Positions 46,126-54,724 of a DNA stretch of 64,000 nucleotides are shown here, in pieces. The notes under the pieces were generated by a model. It was not told the origin of the DNA, searched no databases, and worked only from the letters and a program-made list of their open reading frames with translations. This stretch comes from a virus: positions 24,031 through 88,030 of IMG/VR virus record IMGVR_UViG_3300021442_000250. One strand, given 5' to 3'. The position numbers were made by a program, and so were the translations under genes. Position 1 is the stretch's first letter. Each line of letters begins with the position of its first letter.

Positions 46126-46131
46126 TAAATA
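46124..46131 (+). promoter_or_regulatory. T4-type late promoter at the gp17 stop (GATAAATA)
   Basis: GATAAATA overlaps the gp17 stop codon and ends 8 bp before the ATG at 46140, giving a predicted leader of about 3 bases. Confidence 0.5.
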
Positions 46132-46139
46132 CAAGATAT

Positions 46140-48221
46140 ATGAATACAAAAGTAGTTGCAAACGATTTATTCAATAAAATTAGGGGACGATTTCCATCTG
46201 TCACTTTGGGCAATGATGCGGGAGAAGTTACTAATAACCCCGAAGAAGCACGTTATTTTGACTTCGATTTTAAGGAGGACGGAAAGCAACTAGGAAAGGT
46301 AAGTATTAGTATAGACGACAAAGATGGTCTAGTAGTACTACATAATACGGATTTTATAGAAAATGCCGATAGTGGAGTAAAGCATAAGTGGTTTGAGTTT
46401 CTTAAAGAACTAAGAACCTTTGCTAAAGCAAGAATGCTTAATTTTGATACAAGGGATATTACTAAAAGTAACCTTGAAAAAAGAGACTATCAGTTTTTGA
46501 GTCAAACACGGAGAGATGGCAAGGAAAATAATATGAGTGAGTCTAATATATACGGAACTACAAAAACTAGTTTTCAACCTATTGGAAATGCACGTTTAGT
46601 TATTAAACATTCTGCTCCAATAGATATGACAGTTGGTGGTGGTAGATCTCGAAGAATAGAATCTTTATTCATTGAAAGTCCTACAGGAGAAAGATTTAGA
46701 TATCCCCTTAAACATCTTAATGGTGCGAGAGCAATGGCACAACATATTTCAAATGGCGGTGTTCCTTATGATGATTTTGGGAAACACATAGCAGGATTAA
46801 GTGAAGAACTTTCAAAATTAAAACAATTTAAAACATATATTAATCGTTCAGCTGTAATGGCAGAAGGTCTTAAAGGTTATCTATCTATTGTAGATGAAAG
46901 AGTAGAAGAAATTAAAAGTACCTGCCAAAAATTACAAAAAAATTCATATTATTCAGAAGCAATTAAAGATTACAAAACAACAGAAATTAAAGAAGTACCA
47001 GAAGAAATTAAACAAAATTGGGTAGACGAATTAACAATTAAAACTTTTAAAGAAGAATTAAAAGATGTATTTCCTTACATTTATAATTTAGTTTCAGAAA
47101 AAACATCATCTACAGAAGTTACGCCAGAAGATTTTGAAGAAGCAGGAGGCTTTCAAGGAGAAACAGAACCTCATATGCTTCAGTATGATTTAGCAGGTGA
47201 CTACGATAGAGAAAGAGGCGTATCAGATCAAGACGCTGAAGCAATTAAAGCCAAATTAGCAGACGCTGGTATTACAGCAGAAGTACATCCAGATGAAATG
47301 CGTTATAATGGAGTTCATATTCATACATTATCATCTGCAGAAGAAGTAGAAAAAGTTTTAGGTGATATGATTGAACATATTGCTGACATAGGAGATTTTG
47401 ATCAAGCATTAGATTCTATTGTGGGCGAAGCAGAAAATGGTTTATTTTCATCTGATCCTGAAGAAGCTAAACAATCATTATCAACATTAAATAATTTAAT
47501 GGACAAACATTTCCCTGCAGGAGTAAATGGTGTTAATGGTTTAGAAAGTTTACAAGGTATTATCGACGATAAAGAATTAAACGATCAAATAGTGTCAATG
47601 GGTAAAGAAGATAGTGATACTTGTATAAGAGGTACAATAATGAATTATATTAAAAGCAAAAGACCAGATTTAGCTCAAAGTATTAATGTAGGCGATATGA
47701 GACCAGAAGGAGAAACATTAACTTGGGAAAATATTAAACCTTATGTATCTGTACAAAGAGACGCCGATAATAAAGTTCAATATCATGTATTAGACAAAGA
47801 TGAAAAAGACATATTTGTAACACATGATTCTAAAGAAGCAACACAATTTTTAAGAAACAATTTTAATGACTTAAGAAAAGGTACAGCAAAACCAGAAATG
47901 CCAGCAGGTTGGGAAGATGATTCCGGTAATGTTTCTATAATGAAAGGACCAGATGGCAAAATTAGTTTAGAACCAAAGAGTGATGGTCCAGGAAAAGAAG
48001 AAGAACCAAAACTTGATGATCCAAAAAATTTAGATGAATTTATTAAAAGCCATTTTGATTATACAACTAACAATTTTCCAAAAGGTGAAACAGGTCTTTT
48101 AACAGCAGTTGAAAAAAGATTTGGTGAAAAACACGTAAGAACTGCTGAAGCTATTATCCAAAAATTAATGACGGGCCAAGATAGAGAAATTAATAGAATA
48201 AAAAAATTGGCTGGCGTTTAA
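46140..48221 (+). CDS. Large protein of unknown function after terminase
   Basis: The 693-residue protein is rich in Glu, Lys and Asp and predominantly helical. It has no membrane segment or catalytic motif I recognise. The N-terminal 120 residues (NDLFNKIRGRFPSVTLGNDAGEVTNNPEEARYFDFDF) look like a separate alpha/beta domain. A middle helical region contains paired Cys/Lys stretches (KSTCQKLQKN), and the end is Lys-rich and repeats the style AEAIIQKLMTGQ. ATG 46140 is preferred over an in-frame TTG at 46122 inside the gp17 stop. Being a late gene next to terminase, an internal virion protein is likely. Confidence 0.7.
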   Translation: MNTKVVANDLFNKIRGRFPSVTLGNDAGEVTNNPEEARYFDFDFKEDGKQLGKVSISIDDKDGLVVLHNTDFIENADSGVKHKWFEFLKELRTFAKARMLNFDTRDITKSNLEKRDYQFLSQTRRDGKENNMSESNIYGTTKTSFQPIGNARLVIKHSAPIDMTVGGGRSRRIESLFIESPTGERFRYPLKHLNGARAMAQHISNGGVPYDDFGKHIAGLSEELSKLKQFKTYINRSAVMAEGLKGYLSIVDERVEEIKSTCQKLQKNSYYSEAIKDYKTTEIKEVPEEIKQNWVDELTIKTFKEELKDVFPYIYNLVSEKTSSTEVTPEDFEEAGGFQGETEPHMLQYDLAGDYDRERGVSDQDAEAIKAKLADAGITAEVHPDEMRYNGVHIHTLSSAEEVEKVLGDMIEHIADIGDFDQALDSIVGEAENGLFSSDPEEAKQSLSTLNNLMDKHFPAGVNGVNGLESLQGIIDDKELNDQIVSMGKEDSDTCIRGTIMNYIKSKRPDLAQSINVGDMRPEGETLTWENIKPYVSVQRDADNKVQYHVLDKDEKDIFVTHDSKEATQFLRNNFNDLRKGTAKPEMPAGWEDDSGNVSIMKGPDGKISLEPKSDGPGKEEEPKLDDPKNLDEFIKSHFDYTTNNFPKGETGLLTAVEKRFGEKHVRTAEAIIQKLMTGQDREINRIKKLAGV

Positions 48222-48248
48222 TCCTAAAATATTATCCAAAAAAAATAC

Positions 48249-48305
48249 TTGACTAAATAACAATGTTAATATAGTATTGACATTATGCTTGTCTTATGCT
48301 ACATT
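48249..48305 (+). promoter_or_regulatory. Two tandem sigma70-type promoters before gp32
   Basis: P1 is TTGACT (48249), a 17-bp spacer and TAGTAT (48272). P2 is TTGACA (48277), a 17-bp spacer and TACATT (48300). They lie in the 131-bp gap before gp32, the longest non-coding stretch between genes of different modules. The leader holds a strong AGGAGG ribosome-binding site at 48340. This marks the switch from late to early/middle genes. Confidence 0.6.
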
Positions 48306-48352
48306 AACAATAAGGCACAATTAACAAAGGCTAAAAATAGGAGGCTTATATT

Positions 48353-49300
48353 ATGGCAACATTAGCAGACATTCGTGCAAAACTTAAAGAACAAGAAGCA
48401 CGACAAGGCGGCGGAAGCCGATCAGGCGGAGACAACGCCATTTTTCCATTTTGGAATCTGAAAGAAGGAGAGCAGGCAACTGTTCGTTTCTTGCCGGATG
48501 GAAATAAAGAAAACACTTTTTTCTGGAAGGAACGTTTAATGATTAAACTACCTTTCCAAGGTATTAAAAGTGATACAGACTCTAAACCGATACAGGTTCA
48601 AGTTCCATGTATGGAAATGTATGGAGAAACTTGTCCTATACTATCAGAGGTTAGAGGATGGTTTAAAGATCCCAAGTTAGAGGATATGGGAAGAAAATAT
48701 TGGAAGAAAAGATCTTATATCTTTCAAGGTTTTGTTGGAACAAATCCTTTAAATGAGGAAACTACACCAGAAAATCCAATTAGAAGATTTATAATTGGAC
48801 CACAAATTTTCCAAATTATCAAAGGTGCATTAATGGACCCAGACATGGAAGATTTGCCAACGGATTCAGTAAACGGTGTTGATTTTAGAATAATCAAAAC
48901 TAGCAAAGGTGGCTATGCAGATTATTCAACTTCGACTTGGTCAAGAAAATCAAGACCACTTTCTGAAGAAGAAACTAAAGCAGTTGAACAACATAGTTTG
49001 TGGAACTTGAGCGACTTTCTTCCAAAGAAACCATCTGAAGTAGACGTTAAAGTAATCAAAGAAATGTTTGAAGCATCTGTGGATGGCGAAGCATATGACC
49101 AAGAAAAATATGGTCAATACTTTAGACCAGCAGGTATTGGTGCAAGAACAGGTGATCCAGTAGCAACGCCAAAAGCGTCTACACCGGCTCCTAAAAAGGA
49201 TACGGTTCAGGAAACGCCAAAGTCTAATGCTGATACTACTAAACAGAATAGTAAAGCTGAAGACATTTTAGCGATGATTAGAGCAAGACAACAAAAGTAA
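48353..49300 (+). CDS. gp32: Single-stranded DNA-binding protein gp32
   Basis: The 315-residue protein has the T4-like gp32 core: GEQATVRFLPDGNKENTFFWKERLMIKLPFQG, then VPCMEMYGETCPILSEVRGW and KYWKKRSYIFQGFVGTNPL. It coats single-stranded DNA during replication, recombination and repair. Only two cysteines occur in the protein, so the T4 zinc site (three Cys, one His) appears incomplete. The C-terminus (AEDILAMIRARQQK) is not the acidic tail of T4 gp32, although a Pro/Lys/Thr linker precedes it. It has tandem sigma70-type promoters and a strong AGGAGG. Confidence 0.88.
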   Translation: MATLADIRAKLKEQEARQGGGSRSGGDNAIFPFWNLKEGEQATVRFLPDGNKENTFFWKERLMIKLPFQGIKSDTDSKPIQVQVPCMEMYGETCPILSEVRGWFKDPKLEDMGRKYWKKRSYIFQGFVGTNPLNEETTPENPIRRFIIGPQIFQIIKGALMDPDMEDLPTDSVNGVDFRIIKTSKGGYADYSTSTWSRKSRPLSEEETKAVEQHSLWNLSDFLPKKPSEVDVKVIKEMFEASVDGEAYDQEKYGQYFRPAGIGARTGDPVATPKASTPAPKKDTVQETPKSNADTTKQNSKAEDILAMIRARQQK

Positions 49301-49310
49301 CTTAATTAAT

Positions 49311-49335
49311 ATGGTGGGGATTAATTCCCCACTAT
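49311..49335 (+). terminator. Strong stem-loop after gp32 (terminator or mRNA-stabilising hairpin)
   Basis: GTGGGGA-TTAAT-TCCCCAC forms a perfect 7-bp stem, extendable to 10 bp with A-T, T-A and G-U pairs. No T-run follows, so it may be a processing or stability hairpin rather than an intrinsic terminator. Confidence 0.55.
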
Positions 49336-49343
49336 ACAATATT

Positions 49344-49442
49344 ATGAAAAAAGAAATTAAAAAGATAATAGACTGGATATTATACAAACAAATACCTGCT
49401 TGGATATTGTTATTAGTAATAATAATCTGGATCTTAATATAG
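49344..49442 (+). CDS. Tiny single-pass membrane peptide between gp32 and uvsX
   Basis: A 32-codon ORF starts 8 bp after the gp32 hairpin and stops 8 bp before uvsX. The product begins MKKEIKKIIDW and then has about 16 mostly hydrophobic residues (PAWILLLVIIIWILI) to the end: a positively charged N-terminus followed by one membrane segment, with the C-terminus at the far face. No clear Shine-Dalgarno is seen. It fills its gap exactly and uses codons like its neighbours. Holin-like or inner-membrane roles are speculative. Confidence 0.5.
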   Translation: MKKEIKKIIDWILYKQIPAWILLLVIIIWILI

Positions 49443-49450
49443 GATAAAAA

Positions 49451-50515
49451 ATGGCAAATAAGGCGTTTGACGTATCAAAATTCAGAAAAAGTATTACAAA
49501 AAACATTCAAGGATTAGGCATAGGGTTCAACGATCCAACAGATTGGATAAGCACAGGAAACTATGCGTTAAATTATTTAACAAGCGGTGATTTTAACAGA
49601 GGTATACCTTTAGGAAAAGTAACAGTATTAGCAGGTGAACCACAAGCAGGAAAATCTTATATAGCATCAGGTAACATTATTAAGTCAGCACAAGAACAAG
49701 GAATTTTTGTAATTTTAATAGATTCAGAAAATGCTTTAGATGAAAAATGGCTACAAGCACTTAACGTAGATACAGATGATAAGAAACTTTTAAAATTAAG
49801 TTTATCCATGATAGATGATGTAGCAAAAACTATATCAACATTTATGAAAGATTACAAAGAACAATATGCAGAAAATAAAATAGATGCACCAAAAATTTTA
49901 TTTGTAGTAGATAGTTTAGGTATGTTATTAACACCCACTGACGTTGATCAATTTGAAAGGGGTGATATGAAAGGTGATTTAGGTAGAAAAGCAAAATCTT
50001 TAACAGCACTTGTAAGAAATTGTGTTAATATGTTTGGTAGTTGGAATGTAGGACTTGTTGCAACAAATCATACTTACGCATCACAAGATATGTTTGATCC
50101 CGATGATAAAATATCAGGCGGACAAGGATTTGTATATGCATCATCTATTGTAATAGCAATGAAAAAATTAAAGTTAAAAGAAGATGAAGACGGTAATAAA
50201 ATAACAGATGTACGTGGTATTAGAGCGGCTTGTAAAGTTATGAAAACAAGATTTGCAAAACCGTTTGAGTCGGTACAAGTTAAAATTCCATATGATACAG
50301 GCATGGATCCATATAGTGGATTAGTAGACTTATTTGAGAAAAAAGGTATTTTAGTCAAATCGGGTAATAGATTAAAGTACGTCGGACCTGACGGAAAAGA
50401 GCACTTAGATTATAGAAAAGCATGGACCGGAGATAAATTAAAGATGTTAATGGATGATTTTGACCAGATGCAAGATAATCCAACAGCAAAAGAAATTGAA
50501 GAAGAAACGGAGTAA
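49451..50515 (+). CDS. uvsX: RecA-like recombinase UvsX
   Basis: The 354-residue protein has the Walker A GEPQAGKSY after PLGKVTVLA, Walker B ILFVVDSLGMLL, and the DNA-binding loop region GRKAKSLTALVRNCVN. These fit T4 UvsX (391 residues), the strand-exchange protein of T4-type recombination-dependent replication. gp32 precedes it and UvsY follows one ORF later, as expected of the recombination module. AGGATAAAA precedes the start. Confidence 0.92.
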   Translation: MANKAFDVSKFRKSITKNIQGLGIGFNDPTDWISTGNYALNYLTSGDFNRGIPLGKVTVLAGEPQAGKSYIASGNIIKSAQEQGIFVILIDSENALDEKWLQALNVDTDDKKLLKLSLSMIDDVAKTISTFMKDYKEQYAENKIDAPKILFVVDSLGMLLTPTDVDQFERGDMKGDLGRKAKSLTALVRNCVNMFGSWNVGLVATNHTYASQDMFDPDDKISGGQGFVYASSIVIAMKKLKLKEDEDGNKITDVRGIRAACKVMKTRFAKPFESVQVKIPYDTGMDPYSGLVDLFEKKGILVKSGNRLKYVGPDGKEHLDYRKAWTGDKLKMLMDDFDQMQDNPTAKEIEEETE

Positions 50516-50518
50516 TCT

Positions 50519-50752
50519 ATGCTAGATTCTAACAAAGTAATAGAACTATGGCAGTTCTTTAAAGAATATCTAGATCAAAAACAAATAGAAGTAATTGCAG
50601 AAAAATACGTTGATTTATTAGCAGACTACGGAGTTTCAGATGTAGAATTACAAGATGCAATAGGTCATGATGATATTTTAGATGATGCAATAAATTATTA
50701 TTTAGATGTAGATAATGAGGATAAACACGACGACGAATTAGAAGATTATTAA
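50519..50752 (+). CDS. Small acidic protein between uvsX and uvsY
   Basis: The 77-residue helical protein is very acidic, ending DVDNEDKHDDELEDY, with an N-terminal helix NKVIELWQFFKEYLDQKQIEVIAEKYVDLLADYGV. It begins 3 bp after uvsX and its stop overlaps the uvsY ATG. I recall similar short ORFs at this position in T4-like marine phages but no function. A DNA-mimic or recombination accessory role is possible only by context. Confidence 0.65.
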   Translation: MLDSNKVIELWQFFKEYLDQKQIEVIAEKYVDLLADYGVSDVELQDAIGHDDILDDAINYYLDVDNEDKHDDELEDY

Positions 50753-51210
50753 TGTCAAATTGGTATACAAAAATATCTAGAAGTACTGGAGAAATACCTG
50801 AAGCTATTAAGTATTTTGAAACTGAATTACAAAGTGCAAGAACTGAAATAAAAATTAGAGGTAATGTTGAAAAACAATCAGCAGAATTACCTGGTGTAGT
50901 TGAAAATAGATTCCATCAATTACAAGAAATAGAAGCAATATTAGAATACTTAAATATAGAATTAAGAAGATTAAGAAGCAAATTTTTCAAAAAATATTTA
51001 GAAAATTATCAAAGAGCATTGTCTAGTAGAGACGTAGAAAAATACGTAGATGGTGAACCAGACGTTGTTGACTACGAAAAAATTATTAATGAATTTGCAT
51101 TATTGCGTAATAAATGGTTAGCAGTAACCAAAGGATTAGACCAAAAACAGTGGCAAATAACTAATATAGTTAAGTTAAGAGTTGCTGGTATGGAAGACGC
51201 AACCGTTTAA
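50752..51210 (+). CDS. uvsY: Recombination mediator UvsY
   Basis: The 152-residue helical protein matches T4-like UvsY (137 residues): ETELQSARTEIKIRGNVEKQSAELPGVVENRFHQLQEIEAILEYLNIELRRLRSKFFKKYLENYQRALSSRDVEKYVDGEPDV marks the core. UvsY loads UvsX onto gp32-coated DNA. It follows UvsX through an acidic ORF with ATG/stop overlap and closes the recombination module. A late-promoter-like motif begins 23 bp downstream. Confidence 0.88.
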   Translation: MSNWYTKISRSTGEIPEAIKYFETELQSARTEIKIRGNVEKQSAELPGVVENRFHQLQEIEAILEYLNIELRRLRSKFFKKYLENYQRALSSRDVEKYVDGEPDVVDYEKIINEFALLRNKWLAVTKGLDQKQWQITNIVKLRVAGMEDATV

Positions 51211-51233
51211 CACCTTCCACCAAACTTCCTCCA

Positions 51234-51241
51234 AATAAATA
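51234..51241 (+). promoter_or_regulatory. Late-promoter-like motif at the head of the glycan island (AATAAATA)
   Basis: AATAAATA lies 13 bp before the ATG at 51255, at the boundary between uvsY and the glycosyltransferase genes, and could drive the island late in infection. Confidence 0.4.
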
Positions 51242-51254
51242 TTACAAAATAACC

Positions 51255-52103
51255 ATGACTGAATTCAAATTGCCAAAATTGGAAGGTGACAAATCATCCG
51301 GATCACATATAATTTATTATAGTTGTGACCCTAATTATTGGAATGATTACGGAATATACTTGGCTAAAAGCACTACATTTTACAACCCCGATGTGTATTT
51401 GCACATACATATTTTATTCAATAACAAAGTTGAACATATTAATAAACTTAACGATCCAAAAATATCTTATTCTTACGAACTTGTAACTGATAAATTTTTA
51501 AATTCATTAAAGTTAACTAGCAACACATATTATAGAACAAGAAGTTATGATTTACTACATACAAAAGATGAAAAAATAGTTAAACAAAAAATATATTTTG
51601 CTAGTATAAGATTTATTAGAATAAAAGAACTTTTTAAAAATAGCCAACACGTATTACAACTAGATGCTGATGGACTTTGTCGCAAAAAATTTAATTTAAC
51701 AGACTTTGAAAAAATTACAAAATTGCCATCAGCAATGAGAAAACCAAAAGATCCTAATACATTAATTGCAAGTTGTATAACACCTGGTACAGGAATAGAA
51801 AGTTCTAAATTTAAAACTAATTTAGCTGTACAAATGACTACGGCTTTTGCTGGAGAAATTTATTGGTTCATAGATCAAGTTATATTAAAAAAAGTTTTTA
51901 GTAAATTTAAATTTGAATCTATTCCTTATCATTGGAATGCTTGGGGTTTTAAACCGGCAGATATATTCAGTACAGCAAAAGGTAAAAAGAAAAACAATTG
52001 GAGATACCTGGATGTAAGAGCAAATTGGTTAGATAAAAAAGCACGAAAAGAATATATTTTAAATTGTACAGAAGGTAGAAAGAGAAACTTACTTAACAAA
52101 TGA
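51255..52103 (+). CDS. Glycosyltransferase-like protein (GT-A type)
   Basis: The 282-residue protein has an N-terminal HIIYYSCDPNYWNDYGIYLAKS segment and a VLQLDADGLC motif, which is the D-x-D metal/nucleotide-sugar site of GT-A enzymes. No membrane segment is seen, and the C-terminus is very basic (DKKARKEYILNCTEGRKRNLLNK). It is the first gene of the island and overlaps the next by ATGA. Donor and acceptor are unknown. It is probably related to GT8-type marine phage enzymes. Confidence 0.65.
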   Translation: MTEFKLPKLEGDKSSGSHIIYYSCDPNYWNDYGIYLAKSTTFYNPDVYLHIHILFNNKVEHINKLNDPKISYSYELVTDKFLNSLKLTSNTYYRTRSYDLLHTKDEKIVKQKIYFASIRFIRIKELFKNSQHVLQLDADGLCRKKFNLTDFEKITKLPSAMRKPKDPNTLIASCITPGTGIESSKFKTNLAVQMTTAFAGEIYWFIDQVILKKVFSKFKFESIPYHWNAWGFKPADIFSTAKGKKKNNWRYLDVRANWLDKKARKEYILNCTEGRKRNLLNK

Positions 52104-52675
52104 GAACGCAAGGTTACATAATTTATTTGCCACATCATAAAAATAGTGTCCTATGGAGTGATGAAGCATTAAAATCTGGAAAAAAATATAATTGGAATTT
52201 ACAATTATTTCCTGGCGTTGATGGCAAAAAAGAAACTCTTAAAGATTATGGTTTAACAATATATCAAAAAAATAAAAAATGTAAAAGATATATGTCTAGA
52301 CCAGGCACAGCCGGTTGCTTTTTAAGTCAATGGCAGTTATGGAATATGTGTTATAATACTAATAAAACTATAGCAATATATGAGCATGATGTAATTTTTA
52401 AAAAGCCAATGGAGCAACAATATAAATTTAATGATGTAATTAAATTAGAAGGATTTAATAAAGCTAAACCAGTTGCTGGACAGTGGTGGGAAGGTGCAAG
52501 AGCATATCTAATTAAACCAAAAGGTGCTAAAAAAATAATTGATTGGGTTACACTTAATGGTGCTATGCCGGCAGATTGGATGTTAAATGATGGTATAGTA
52601 GATGTTAAATTTGACGTAAACAAAGCAGTAACATATAAACAAAGAGCATTTAGCTTTACAAAGGATTTAAAATGA
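52100..52675 (+). CDS. GT25-like glycosyltransferase
   Basis: The 191-residue protein resembles family 25 LPS glycosyltransferases: YIIYLPHHKNSVLWSDEALKSG at the start, a PGVDGKKETLKDYGL segment, then RPGTAGCFLSQWQLWNMC and IAIYEHDVIF, which correspond to the family G-x-x-GC-x-x-S-x-x-x-x-W and E-D-D motifs (here EHD). The C-terminal part has ARAYLIKPKGAKKIIDW. It is linked by ATGA overlaps to both neighbours. The sugar is unknown. Confidence 0.75.
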   Translation: MRTQGYIIYLPHHKNSVLWSDEALKSGKKYNWNLQLFPGVDGKKETLKDYGLTIYQKNKKCKRYMSRPGTAGCFLSQWQLWNMCYNTNKTIAIYEHDVIFKKPMEQQYKFNDVIKLEGFNKAKPVAGQWWEGARAYLIKPKGAKKIIDWVTLNGAMPADWMLNDGIVDVKFDVNKAVTYKQRAFSFTKDLK

Positions 52676-53451
52676 AACAACTAATATTTCAAGTTGCTGT
52701 TGGTAAACAAAATATATTATATGAAATTTGTATTAAAAGTGTAGCAAAGTATTGTAAAAAATTTAATATAGATCATATTGTATTAAGAGAACCTAAATTA
52801 AAAATTAGACCAGATTTAAATAGAACAGGACGCAGTAAAGAAGCAGTTGAAAGATTAGGATACCTTCCTATATTTGAAAAAGAAAATGCATTTGAATATT
52901 TAAAACCTTATGATCAAGTATGCATTGTGGATAGTGACATATACATTAAAGATACTGCACCTAATGTATTTGACGAACTACCGCAACAATATGATTTTGG
53001 TGGTTGTGTTGAAAGAGAAATGCCTTTAACTAAAAAATATTTTAACAAAATAAGAAAATATTCTAAAAATGCTTTTCAAAATTTGACAGATGTTGAGTGG
53101 GAGTGGACCGATAATGGAGCAAAATTTATTAATATGGGTTTAATGTTAATGAACAAAAGTATGTTAAAATACCTAAATAATGAAACGCCAAAACAATTTT
53201 TAACACGCCCAGAGTTTAAAGATTTTGTTGATGGAGTAGGTTTTTACAAATGGTCAACGGATCAAATGTTATTAAATTGGTGGGTTAAAAAATCTCAAAT
53301 GAATACTAAATTTTTAGATTGGAAATGGAATGCTTTATATACAGCAGTACACGATCATAAATTAAAAGAAGCATACTTTGTACATTTCTTTTTAAAAGAT
53401 TTATTACCTAATAAAGGAAACGAGATAGAAAGATTATTAAAATTAATATGA
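52672..53451 (+). CDS. GT8-like glycosyltransferase
   Basis: The 259-residue GT-A protein carries VCIVDSDIYI, a D-x-D motif after a hydrophobic strand, with RLGYLPIFEKENAFEYLKPYDQ just before it. Later FINMGLMLMNKS and WSTDQMLLNWW resemble the acceptor side of family 8 enzymes (FN-x-G-x-x-x-x ... DQ). It is soluble, Lys-rich and coupled by ATGA on both sides. Sugar specificity is not visible. Confidence 0.72.
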   Translation: MKQLIFQVAVGKQNILYEICIKSVAKYCKKFNIDHIVLREPKLKIRPDLNRTGRSKEAVERLGYLPIFEKENAFEYLKPYDQVCIVDSDIYIKDTAPNVFDELPQQYDFGGCVEREMPLTKKYFNKIRKYSKNAFQNLTDVEWEWTDNGAKFINMGLMLMNKSMLKYLNNETPKQFLTRPEFKDFVDGVGFYKWSTDQMLLNWWVKKSQMNTKFLDWKWNALYTAVHDHKLKEAYFVHFFLKDLLPNKGNEIERLLKLI

Positions 53452-54227
53452 TACACATAGTAAACAGAATAATGAGTACTAGAATTCCTAACCTACGTTA
53501 TACAATGCCAGGGTTTGGAGATGCAATACATACAATTCTTTTAGCTCACTTGTATGGTAAAGCACATAACGATCAAGTTACAATGCATTTAGACAAAGAC
53601 AAATATAATAAAGATAAACCAGGAACTCTGGCTCAATGTATTTCTTTGTTTCCTAAAAATACAATTTTTGTAGAAGGACACGATAAGTGGTTTAAAGGAG
53701 ATATAGAGTTTGTAGATTATATTACAAAGTTAAAAGGAAAATGTATTGGACACTATTATAAAGATTTTCCTAATAGTCATAGAGTACAAAAAGTTGTTGA
53801 ACCTTTCTTTTGGGCTGATGACTATCTTAATAATGGCTATCCGTGTTTGTCAGCAGAAGATATGAGTCACGAAATAAAGTTACCTAAAAAGTTTATAACT
53901 GTTCAATGGGACGCAGGTTCTAAAAATAGAAAATTATCAGGAGAACAAATTAATGAAATACACAATTCTTTTAAAAATAAAGGGTGTGAAATTGTTGTAG
54001 TAGGTGGAGAAGCTCAAGGAAAATTAAGAAGATCATTAAAACATATAGGGTACGCAATGTCAAAAGCAGATTATCATGTAGGTGTAGATAGTGGTTATAT
54101 GCATTTAGCTCAGCTATATTTTAAACCAGAAAACATCTACATATATACTAATAAAAAAGGAAAATGGGAACATCATTTATTAAGATTTCATAAAAACGGT
54201 TCCAAAGTTAACGAAAAATTTGTATGA
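53448..54227 (+). CDS. GT9-like heptosyltransferase-type protein
   Basis: The 259-residue protein shows YTMPGFGDAIHTILLAHL (the G-x-GD-x-x-x-x N-terminal motif of GT9) and YHVGVDSGYMHLAQLYF (the D-S-G-x-x-H-x-A motif). It therefore looks like a compact member of the heptosyltransferase family, which is usually about 320 residues. An internal ATG at 53472 is possible, but ATG 53448 overlaps the preceding stop as ATGA. It is the third GT9-like gene in the window, unlike the closely related pair at 15033 and 17801. Confidence 0.7.
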   Translation: MIHIVNRIMSTRIPNLRYTMPGFGDAIHTILLAHLYGKAHNDQVTMHLDKDKYNKDKPGTLAQCISLFPKNTIFVEGHDKWFKGDIEFVDYITKLKGKCIGHYYKDFPNSHRVQKVVEPFFWADDYLNNGYPCLSAEDMSHEIKLPKKFITVQWDAGSKNRKLSGEQINEIHNSFKNKGCEIVVVGGEAQGKLRRSLKHIGYAMSKADYHVGVDSGYMHLAQLYFKPENIYIYTNKKGKWEHHLLRFHKNGSKVNEKFV

Positions 54228-54724
54228 GTATAGACACAATAAATCATAATGGTAATTCTTTTTATAGATTACAAGCCGAAGGTTTTGCTTCACAATTTGC
54301 ATTTTCATTTGCAAAAAAACTTTGTAAAGGTGAAGGATTAGACATTGGTTGTCATAAAAAAGAATGGGCTTTACCTGGAGCTACACCTATAGATAAAATA
54401 TTTGAAGACGAATGGTATGCAGAAAATCTTCCAAACAAAAAATATGATTATATTTTTTCTTCACATTGTTTAGAACATTTAGACGATTGGGTAGGAGCAT
54501 TAGATTATTGGACTGAACATTTAAAAGTTGGTGGAGTTATGTTTTTATATTTGCCTCATTATGAACAAACATATTGGCGACCATGGAATAATAGAAAACA
54601 TATTCATATACTAGAGCCTAAATATTTAAGAGACTATTTCAAAGCAAGACCTTTTCATAACATATGTGTAACTGATGGATACGATTTAAATTATTCTTTT
54701 TACGCTGTAGCGGAGAAAAAGTAA
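54224..54724 (+). CDS. SAM-dependent methyltransferase 1
   Basis: The 166-residue class I fold protein has GLDIGCHKKEW (motif I, glycine-rich SAM loop), YDYIFSSHCLEHLDDW (motif IV/post-motif as in Methyltransf_11/23) and LKVGGVMFLYLPHYEQ. The D in GLDIGC and the CLEHLDDW segment are typical of sugar or small-molecule methyltransferases. It is the first of four consecutive methyltransferase genes. It starts in ATGA overlap with the GT9-like gene, so the methylated acceptor is probably a glycan. Confidence 0.78.
   Translation: MSIDTINHNGNSFYRLQAEGFASQFAFSFAKKLCKGEGLDIGCHKKEWALPGATPIDKIFEDEWYAENLPNKKYDYIFSSHCLEHLDDWVGALDYWTEHLKVGGVMFLYLPHYEQTYWRPWNNRKHIHILEPKYLRDYFKARPFHNICVTDGYDLNYSFYAVAEKK

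Noticed and set aside
48222-48352. tRNA or riboswitch in the gap before gp32
   Set aside because: No cloverleaf or conserved riboswitch core could be drawn; the gap is explained by two sigma70-type promoters and a ribosome-binding site.
49150-49190. PVATP in the gp32 C-terminal linker as a third copy of the 61-bp repeat
   Set aside because: The codons differ (agtagcaacgcca against agtggctacgcca), the palindrome is absent and flanking residues do not match; it is a chance short similarity.
49311-49335. Calling the gp32 hairpin a definite intrinsic terminator
   Set aside because: The stem is strong but no T-run follows, so it is listed with reduced confidence as either terminator or stability element.
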